Of a stretch of 64,000 nt of DNA, positions 55,444 to 64,000 are shown piece after piece; within the stretch, counting starts at the first letter, position 1; each line of letters begins with the position of its first letter. Under the pieces are notes generated by a model. The model was not told where the DNA came from. It made no database searches and was given only the letters and a program-made list of their open reading frames with translations. Origin of the DNA: Aphis gossypii (lineage: Eukaryota > Arthropoda > Insecta > Hemiptera > Aphididae); contig NC_065533.1 of NCBI RefSeq assembly GCF_020184175.1, positions 54,226,351 to 54,290,350 of the forward strand, given 5' to 3'. A program made the position numbers and the translations under genes.

Positions 55444-56500
55444 GTTTAACACCTTTTAAAATAATATGTTAAAAATCATTATTAGTTTATAACTACATAA
55501 TTATTGCGTTAAGCACTTAAAATTAAATATTTAATATAAGTTCATAAGTAAAGAACTACAAAATAATTTCTATAAATATTGGCCTGCAGAGAAATTTTTT
55601 AAGTTAGGTACCTACCTATTATGAAATAAATTATTGTTAAATTAAGTAAAAAAAAAAATAATAAATGATTTAAAATTAAAATTAAAAAAATTTATATAGG
55701 TAATAGCATTGATTTAAGTATAATACATGTAGATGTAATCATGTATAATTAATGGTAATAGGTAATTATCTTAAAATGTCTTCATTATTAATTTTGAAGA
55801 TTTAATAAATTGAAGTGTAGTATGTACAGCAAATAATAAACTGCTACAAGTCGCGATGTAAATAAAATATTTAATATGTACTTACTGGAAGTTATTTCAA
55901 AGTATATTCGTATGTGCAATGTGCTTAAAACAAATCTAAGCTAACCATATGGATTTAAAACGGACAATAATATATAAATATGTACAAAAAAAGTCGTTTC
56001 CAAATAAATTGAGGCTTTTTAGACTTTTAGTAGGTGTAGGCCAAACGATGAAACGCCCCAAACTAGTCACGCACTCGCGGTGTGTTTCAGTCGCTAAACC
56101 AAATTATTGTTTATTTTAAAATGTAAAAAATAAACCACGATTAATGTGATATTGTGATATGGAAATTATGATTTATGAAATAAACTTAAATACATGGATG
56201 TATACTCATTCACTCCAGTATTGTGTTCGTATACTTGTGTTACGGAAAATCCCTGATTTTCGTTATCGCGCCGCCGCCGACGTCGTCTCGATTTTACTGG
56301 CAACGACTTATTTTTGTACGTATTTATAATATAATATTGTACATTCAATATTCATATTGTCCGTTTTAAAAATACGTAAATAAAATCAATTATTTATATT
56401 GTAGACCGTAGAATACAGATAACGGAGAAATATTAGCATTCTATATATACCTACTACAAAAATAAACCCAAATAATAATTCATAACATTGATAAGTCACG
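55444..56500 (-). promoter_or_regulatory. 5' region of the Kelch gene
   Basis: The sequence upstream of the Kelch start includes a less AT-rich, CpG-containing patch at 56.04-56.30 kb (cgccgccgccgacgtcgtc) that may be the promoter or untranslated exon. A 16-bp inverted repeat (TTTAAAACGGACAATA) brackets about 55.95-56.37 kb. No open frame here has a recognisable family. Confidence 0.4.
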
Positions 56501-57100
56501 AGTGACGCCTCGCCTGTACGACGGAGAATAAAATATTATCATCTACAATTTATATTTTAATATTATACTATTGAGTAATTATTCTTTTCTCGATAAAAAA
56601 ACACATCCTGTTTTTTTTGCAGCCCTCACGAAAAGCAAACAAGCCGCCTCCGAATTATAAATAGTCATAATAAGTCCCTACTTTTTAGATAATCTACCAA
56701 AAAGAGCATTTGTTTTACCAAATGTTTATTATTTTGTGTCTTATGTAAGCTTCAAATTTTTGAAGCATTTAAAAATGTAGTTACTGTTGATGGATCTGGG
56801 ATCAAATATAATTGTTTATACTTTGTTTAATTGATAATTGGGAAAAATTGTTAAAGAAATACCTACCGAAAATAGGAATTTTTACGCAACACCAATATCT
56901 GATAAAATTGATTTTCTTATTTTGTTTTTATTCAAATACAAATAACTGTAGTTCTGCTCTACTAGTTGAAGTTGAACTAGTTGAACTTATCACAGTATAT
57001 TTATTTATTACTAGATTGTATAGATTTAAAAATTGTTTGCCTCTTTTTGAACTATTAATTATTTATATAAGTATTTAAAATTAAAATTTTTTTTACATGG

Positions 57101-57600
57101 TTTATAATTTTCAAAATATTTTGACTTTTTTTGAGCTATTTATGGACAACTGAAATTTTCGATTTTTTCGATTTTCGATTTGTTTTTTTAAAATTTTTTT
57201 GGCCAAGTCAAAATACTTAAATTTAATACTAAGTTCCTCATAAGTTATTCTTATAGTGATTAAAAAATTATAAGAATACATAGGCACAGTTTTTTGTTTA
57301 TTAGCATTTGAAGTTCAAATATTGACAAAAATTTGTTAAAACCATGAATATTTGCAAATTATTTTGTAGATATAAATCATAAAAAAATTTGTATAAGTAG
57401 CTAAGAGTTGAAAATTTAATACGAGATTTTCCATAAGTTTAGCTTATAATAATAATTATGAAATAACTTAAATTCAGGTGTATTCAGGCCATTGAAACAT
57501 AAACCACCCTTTTCACTAACCATTCGAAAGGAACCATCTTCACAAATCATCTTCGTTCAGAATCGTTTTTCGTATACAATGATACCTATCATTGGATTCA
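57101..57600. repeat. Repeat-like block, diverged copy elsewhere in window
   Basis: Bases 57101-57156 match 51721-51776 at 47 of 56 positions without gaps. The block continues as low-complexity AAATTTTCGATTTT runs and then more complex sequence to about 57.6 kb. It resembles a decayed non-coding mobile element, but no termini were recognised. Confidence 0.4.
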
Positions 57601-59094
57601 AATTTAACACTCCTAAAATATATAATAATGATCCATACGGCACCTAATGTACATTGTACAGCAGAGCTGTGTTTTTTTTTGATTATTATTATTCAAACCA
57701 GTAAACAAAATAATTATGGGTCTTCGTTATTCTCATTGCTATTAAAAAGAAATGTAAATTTAAACAAAAACGACGATTTTATTTATTTTGTTTTAAAACG
57801 TAAACACTATAGTACAATAAGACGTGTACAATGTATAATGTAAATTTCAGTTACCTATACTTGTTTATTATAATATAGTAATTAATAATAAGTAATAATT
57901 AATTATTGTTAATGTACTATGATGTACACAAAACAGCGTAAATCGTTTATTTTTTTTTCGGTAGTTTAAAATCGCGAATTGATTTGAACTTTGGTAGTTT
58001 GGTACCTTAGTAGTTAAATTAAAGCGTATAAAAATAAATTCTATTATACTTATGGCTGATTAGTTTACAGTTATTGTACCTGTCTGGCCATCTATCGATA
58101 AGTTTCAGCTTAAAATTTAACGCTCATTTTATTTTTAGTTCTCAATTACCTATGTGATATTTTGTATTTCAAAAACAACAGCTAGTGGTCATTCAGTTGA
58201 AGCTAATAGTTATTGTAAGTAATTTAATAATATGATACTATGGTAATTGGTAGAAAATTATTACGATGACGGTCGATATAAAAAGATAGGTAATTATAGC
58301 TTTAAAACTATTTAGATTATGGTATGACTTTATCATTGATCGTTTTATTTTTAATTGAAATATTTTATCGTATACCAGATATTCACCTACATTATACCAG
58401 TTCGTACTTGGTATACATTACGACTATAAGTGGTGTGCCGTGTGCGTATGCGTTAGTGTGTAATACTTTGTGTTTTAGCGAAAACAAATTTGTAGTGATT
58501 TAAAATTTCGTTCACGCCGCTAGTCATTAGTCCTTAGTGACCTAGTGTGTATGGGGCCTTAAGAGAGTTTTTTTCCCAAATGGCTAGATTCATGTACAAA
58601 AACTATCCAAATTATACCGAATAACATTTGTATCTCTTTCGAGTTCTAGGTCTCAAGCCCTTTTTGTATTTGTATAATCGGCGTAAAAAAATTATATTAC
58701 CACGACTGCAGTCAGTGCCGGTGCTAAGTTTTTCGCTGCCCTGTGCCAATTACCTATATCCTATAAAATTCCGACCTTATATAATTTATATATTATTATT
58801 AATAAACAATGCCATCCATAAAATTCTAAAAAAATTTGCCGACCTGTGCATTGTGCAACCACACAGGTCGCACATGCCTTCCGCCCGCGCTGACTGCAGT
58901 CCACTGTTAGTTTAATTAATTAATTATCTACTCTGAGCCAAAGTCGTTTTATTTGTTTCTTGGTCCTTTGGTAATGTTTGTATGTCGTACAATATCACAG
59001 ATATGTTACAAAATAGAATTTTCAGAAGATGTGTTCATAAACTTAATTCTATTTTTTAACTTAAATTTAATTAAGTTATGGTTAAAGTCATGAC

Positions 59095-59705
59095 TAGGGC
59101 TGGGATTTTAATACCCTAAAAATCTCAATAAATGCAAAAATGACTATATTTATTAATTTATTATGGCTTAATAAAAAAGTTTAAAAAAATTGTATAGTTA
59201 ATTTTTTGTTATTATTGTACGTTGTTACTTGTTTTGTTTTGTTGTTTCTGTTTTCTTAATCATTCATTATAAATTAATAATTAAAAAAAAAATTGTTTAA
59301 TATTTTTACTTATTTTTGCTAGTACATAATATTAGCTAACACAACATAACGGCGGTAATTTAAGCAGAAAGTCCTAGCTATGATAAAATTGTTATCGACG
59401 ATAATCGATTGTCGTGCTATATTATTTATAAATCGTACCGTGGCGCGTCGGCAGTTTGCCGAAAATATCTTGTTAATCGCAACAATTTTCGTTCATTTTA
59501 TAAACAAATTGTGAAAAATGCTCTAAAAACTAAGAAAATTCCCCAAAATCTTTAAAAAATGCATTTAAAATTAATTTTGACAAAAAATGCAAAATAAAAA
59601 TTACTTTAAATTAATCAGCATCGCCCAAAACACATTTTATACTTACGGAGCAACGTTTTGAAACACTAGAAAAAAATATGCATTCGCATCAAAATCCCAG
59701 CCCTA
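59095..59705. mobile_element. Non-autonomous hAT-like DNA transposon (611 bp)
   Basis: The element begins TAGGGCTGGGATTTT and ends AAAATCCCAGCCCTA, perfect 15-bp inverted termini. Both sides are flanked by the identical 8-bp GTCATGAC (59087-59094 and 59706-59713), the target-site duplication length of the hAT superfamily. There is no long open frame inside, so it is a miniature or internally deleted copy. The intact termini and duplication suggest a fairly recent insertion. Confidence 0.85.
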
Positions 59706-59724
59706 GTCATGACACATGAAGACC

Positions 59725-59758
59725 ATGATTTAAGATAATTTGAAATATCTTAAATCAT
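59725..59758. repeat. Perfect 12-bp hairpin
   Basis: Arms atgatttaagat (59725-59736) and atcttaaatcat (59747-59758) enclose a 10-base loop. It lies 12 bp beyond the hAT-like element's right duplication. Function unknown; it could be chance in AT-rich DNA. Confidence 0.5.
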
Positions 59759-60049
59759 AATGAAGACTAGGGACTATCCTTAATATAGGAATACAAAAAA
59801 AAAAAAAATCAATAATCAAAATTGAAGTGATATAATTTAAATACATGTGTATCTTAAACATAGGCTGGCGTAAATGTAGGGGGGGGAGCTTAAGGAACCT
59901 AGTCTTCTTTTTGGTGTAGTTATATAATATTAATTATTGTGTTATTATAGGTTGGTATATTTTTTAAATTTTTTGGTTTAAATGAGAGCTACTTGTGAGG
60001 TATCTCTTATTAAATGTTCAAATCTTAGATATAAAAAAAATAATACCTA

Positions 60050-60593
60050 TAGTGAATTTCACCTAATGTGGGCATCAATTAATATGGGCATTCGCGTATA
60101 TAATATGGACAAAATGGTTTGGTCCTAATATATTTAACTAGTGATAAAAAACCTCACAATATGACACTCGGTTCGGTTTATGTGGGCAATTTTTTTTAAC
60201 ATTGCTTTAGCATATATACATATTTATTTATAAACATGACTAATATAATTGGATTTCATTAGCTATTTAAGATAGTGATTATCGTAAGTAATAAAATGCA
60301 CAACTATTTAAATCTTAATGTTTTGTATGCCTAATGCCTTCCATGCACCAGTTCCACCTCAAAATAATTATTTTATTTAGTATGTTATATTTAGTTTTAT
60401 TTATACAGTAATTTAACATTTTTTCAATGTTGTATGGTTCACATGTATAAAATAAAAACATTTTTTTTTTTTTTTTTTATATTATAAATGTTTGTGTTTT
60501 TGAACTAATTTCCATTTTTATGGGCTACGCGTAATTTAGGCAAACAGGGCTGGTCCCAACGTACCTACACTAAGCATTAAGCAGAATCCACTG
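60050..60593. mobile_element. Pogo-like non-autonomous element (544 bp)
   Basis: The left end (TA then TAGTGAATTTCACCTAATG) and the reverse complement of the right end (TA then CAGTGGATTCTGCTTAATG) agree at most positions, and each is bounded by TA. A CAGTG..ATTC..TTAATG terminus is typical of pogo-type elements. No transposase frame is present; ends are diverged, so the copy is old. Confidence 0.55.
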
Positions 60594-62271
60594 TATTTAT
60601 TAATAATTTTAACTGTATAAAATTTCTAAAATGGTTTGAAAATTATTAGGTTTTTGAGTTTTGTAGAGCTTTGATAATTTAACATTTTTACTGCTTCAAA
60701 AAGTGATGATAGGCACACACATAAAAAACACATTATAAAATCTATACATTTATCGCTTAGCTTAGAATCTAAAATATTGTATCAAATTTTGATTTAAATA
60801 TTGGTATTTTATTATAAATTGCAACTTAAAAACAAATTAAATGGTGATTTTCTAAATATTTTTAGGTATTTTTAGTGCAAGTATATGAATGTGTTAGAGT
60901 AAGGTACTAAGGTATTATTAAATTTTCGGTGCATATATAGTACCTATCTAGCTTATTAAAATTCTACACATTTTTAAATGTTATATCTACCGAGTTTTGG
61001 TCAGAACTGTTTTTTCTAAAATAAATAACTTATCATACTTTGTTTGTTTCAAATTAAAAATAATTTAAGGTACCTACTACTATACTTTCGCAATCATTAT
61101 TTTTTCTAATTTACAAAAATACGAGTTTTCACTTATGGACTATTTTTTATTTCCATATTAATTGACAATTTATTATTGTAAATAATAATATAATATTATT
61201 AATTGAATAATCTGTACAACATTTTATAGTTTTGAGCGCATAAAAATAATACGATTTAAATCCATAAGTAAAAAATGTAATCTTTTATGTGCACACAAAA
61301 TGATATAAATAGTAATCATTTTTAGCATTTGATAGACTATGATGATATTGTCATATTGAACTAAATTACAACAGATTACGACTCATATTTTGACAATAAG
61401 TGACTACACTGTTTTGTCTTCATATTGTTTTATCTATATATATTATAGGACATAGGTATTACCCAACTGTCATATATTTTTAAACTATTAAAGTGTAAAG
61501 TACTAAAGTATTAAAGTATTTTATTATAGTTACTATAACATCTAATTAAGACCATGAACATGTGTCTAATAGTAAATAAATTAATGAAATACTCACAAAT
61601 TTGATTGTTTTTAATCAAAAGTAAAAGGTAAACCAATTATTACCTGTTTTGTAATAAAAAAAAATGAAAGTGATAGTTATTCATAAAAAAAATAAAACAA
61701 TATTCTTAATCTCTCTATTACAAAAATGAAATAATAATAGTCCAATATTAAGAGACTAGGTATTTTAAATAGGTATTAAAACAGATATGTAGGTACTCAA
61801 ACTAAGAAACACTAAAAAACTAAAAAAAATATAATTCAATCACATTATGTTTTAATATTTAAGAAAAAAATTATTTATTTCAATCTAAATAATACATAAC
61901 GATTAGACACTAAATTATTCAATGCTTAAAATAAAAAAATAAAATAAAATAATAAATAATTAATTGTCATATAAAAGTACCTATACTAATTAAGAAGAAA
62001 ATTGTTGAAAATTGAAACTTCGTGATTTTACTTCGAAGAGAATTAAAATACTACAAAGGCGCAATTTGGGGAGCTTGGGTGTGCTTAGCACAATAGCACC
62101 CTAATTTTTTATTTAGCACCCCCTTATTGCTTTATGTTAATTTAGATTTAAATAGTAATAGGTATATAACCATAAAATATATCATTAATTGCGCATTCCA
62201 CCTCTGCTACACAGTTTAGAAAAATACTCGTACCTACCTTGAAGTATATTAGTAATACTATAAAGTATAAA

Positions 62272-64000
62272 TCATTCAGATTTCGACTTAGTATGTCTAG
62301 AATCTTTTGAAAATAATTTTGAAATAGATTTCAATATTTTATAGGAAATAAAAAATACAAAAATAATAAAAACTAATAATAAAGCAATAAGATCCAAGAG
62401 ATAGTATTGATACCACGGTAGATTAAGTGCGTGAGATTTCAAATGTGGAGCTCCTTTATGACGTATAACATACTCTGTCCAGTACGCAACTAAATTTTCC
62501 GGTGACATAGGCTGATCTTTGAATATTTTCGATGCAGTTTTAGCATTTGCAGAGTACCTGAAAAATAAACGAGTACAGTAAAATATATAACTGTTTTAAA
62601 TATTTACATAATAAGATGCCTTTGTACTTTTCATTATTGAGTAGTTCTAAAACATTTTTTAAAAACGCATCTTTTGTTATGGTCAAAATATCCATAGAAA
62701 TAGCCATTCCGGAATTGACTAAATTATCGATATTTCTTGGCTGATCAGCAAACAAAGGAAATCCAAGAACAGGAACCCCGCCGTCTATAGCCTCGTATAA
62801 TCCAGAGATACCTCCGTGGCTGATGAAGAGTTTCACTTTCGGGTGTACTAGTCAATAAAGGGTGGTTAAGTGTTATAATACGATTTATATTCCAGCAATG
62901 TTAATAAATAAAATATTACGAAGAATTTCACGTTGAGGTAGCCAGTTTTTAGTCATCACATTGTTTGGCATGGGTTCTAGTTCATCTTCATATTTTAATA
63001 ATACTCTTTGAGGGATCTGTGCGAGAGATTCAATAAATGCTTTTTTTATGTGCTCTGGTAAAGAAGCAACTTTAACAGTTGAACCAAAAGTTAAAAAAAC
63101 TACACCATGAGGCGATTTTTCGATAAATTCTAGTATGTCCTGTAAATGGAAAATATAGTTTATTATCTATATGATTTATTCGGATAAAAACAAATGGACT
63201 TCTTTGATATTATTAATAATGCCAATAAGTACGAATAAAATAATTAAAATTAATTTTTATCTTGTATAGGTATTTCTCCAATAATAGGTATTTTTACGAG
63301 TCTGAAAATGTATATTATTAATTATTCAATAATCAAATTATATTATTTAATTATTAAAATTAAAAATTGGTTTTATATAGTATAATTTATCAATTTATTT
63401 TGTTGTTTAAGTATAAGCTATTTCAATCAACTAATAATTTTATTTGATCAATATTTGTTATGTACCAATAAAAGTGTCCAACAGGTAAATATTTTAAATA
63501 TAGTTGTAAACGGTTAACATTTTTCTTGTATAGTGTAGTGACCTACCTATTTTTATGCCAGTCATGACTCTTAAATATGCTGATTATTATTATTGTTTTT
63601 CATTCATTATATATTATCAGACTATAAAATATAAATATTATATATAGATCTTATCGTCAGTATTCTTTTAACTATTTTTGATAAATTTTTAAAGTTTGTA
63701 AAAATAAGATAAACGTGTACCTACTTAGATATATTTATAAGTTATAACAAATATATGTACCTATATTTTTTTAATATACCTAATTACATACTTTACCAAA
63801 ACATCATCAGTAGGTCACACGCACTTACTTTTGGTAACTTTTTGGGCGCTTTTAAATGTATTCCACCAATTCCGACGACGTTTGACGAGATTGAACTTGC
63901 CGGTTCGATTGTGAAATGTCTGTTTACAAATGTCAAAGATGGTGGGATTGGGGCGTACAAATCGTACTCTTGCGGTTCGGTGAATTGATTATAAAGTTCG
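62272..64000 (-). CDS. UDP-glycosyltransferase, C-terminal part (5' end outside window)
   Basis: Exons in transcript order: beyond 64000 to 63829, 63139-62920, 62847-62628 and 62557-62272, all in frame. UGTs transfer sugar from a UDP-sugar to small lipophilic compounds in the ER. They serve detoxification, pigment and cuticle metabolism. The first visible exon gives the end of the acceptor domain (PIPPSLTFVNRHF, VGIGGIHLKAPKKLPK). The next opens the donor domain (DILEFIEKSPHGVVFLTFGS, NWLPQRE). The third has the UGT signature (KLFISHGGISGLYEA, GVPVLGFPLFADQPRN). The last encodes YSANAKTASKIFKDQPMSP, one membrane helix (YYLLDLIALLLVFIIFVFF) and a short basic cytosolic tail ending SKSE, without a classic dilysine. 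Intact as far as visible. The UGT subfamily cannot be assigned from this part. Confidence 0.9.

Larger units (their letters stand above)
56500..62271. other. Transposon-rich spacer between the Kelch and UGT genes
   Basis: About 5.8 kb without a convincing gene. It contains a repeat-like block at 57.1-57.6 kb, a hAT-like element at 59.1-59.7 kb, a hairpin just beyond it, and a pogo-like element at 60.05-60.59 kb, all listed separately. Short open frames (for example at 56.81, 57.59 and 58.63 kb) carry no family motif and lie in repeat-like sequence. Confidence 0.5.

Noticed and set aside
56812..57843. Plus-strand frames of 88 and 83 aa
   Set aside because: They lie in repeat-like AT-rich sequence, have hydrophobic low-complexity composition and no family motif.
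63755..63988. 77-aa plus-strand frame at the right edge
   Set aside because: Antisense of the UGT exon that encodes VGIGGIHLKAPKKLPK.

Overview
This is an A+T-rich, intron-dense animal sequence. The gene content (hts/adducin with a MARCKS-type tail, one ST6Gal-type sialyltransferase, a lachesin-like protein, a vesicular monoamine transporter, NAF1, a BTB-Kelch protein, a membrane UGT), the short introns, the recurring taggtacctac-type spacer words and the many small DNA-transposon remnants suggest a hemipteran insect, most likely an aphid. The organism is an inference from these features. All gene models were built by hand from splice sites, reading-frame continuity and remembered family motifs. 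For the complete models the summed exon length divides by three.

Layout. 1-2.2 kb (+): last two coding exons of a vesicular monoamine transporter. 8.1-14.0 kb (+): a complete five-exon beta-galactoside alpha-2,6-sialyltransferase. 19.9-21.4 kb: a GC- and CpG-rich block holding the probable promoter and untranslated first exon of adducin. Its coding exons run from 26.1 to 32.9 kb (+), with an alternative terminal coding exon at 31.4 kb and a possible intronic-polyadenylation short form at 28.7-29.1 kb. 37.5-41.6 kb (+): a three-Ig lachesin-like protein that ends at its Cys-rich stalk, without a GPI signal. 44.5-49.6 kb (-): NAF1, the H/ACA snoRNP assembly factor, with five consecutive frame-neutral phase-2 exons and one GC-AG intron. 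52.3-55.4 kb (-): a BTB-BACK-Kelch protein with an acidic repeat insertion in the propeller. 62.3-64.0 kb (-): the C-terminal half of a UDP-glycosyltransferase running off the window.

The spaces between genes are AT-rich. They contain a hAT-like element with a perfect 8-bp target duplication (59.1-59.7 kb), two pogo-like elements (42.2 and 60.1-60.6 kb), a G-run-rich inverted-repeat element (43.2 kb), decayed LINE fragments and pairs of diverged repeats. The genes do not form a pathway. They are independent neighbours in neurotransmission, glycosylation, membrane skeleton, adhesion, snoRNP assembly, ubiquitin ligation and detoxification. I saw no rRNA or tRNA gene, CRISPR array, bacterial operon or viral gene.
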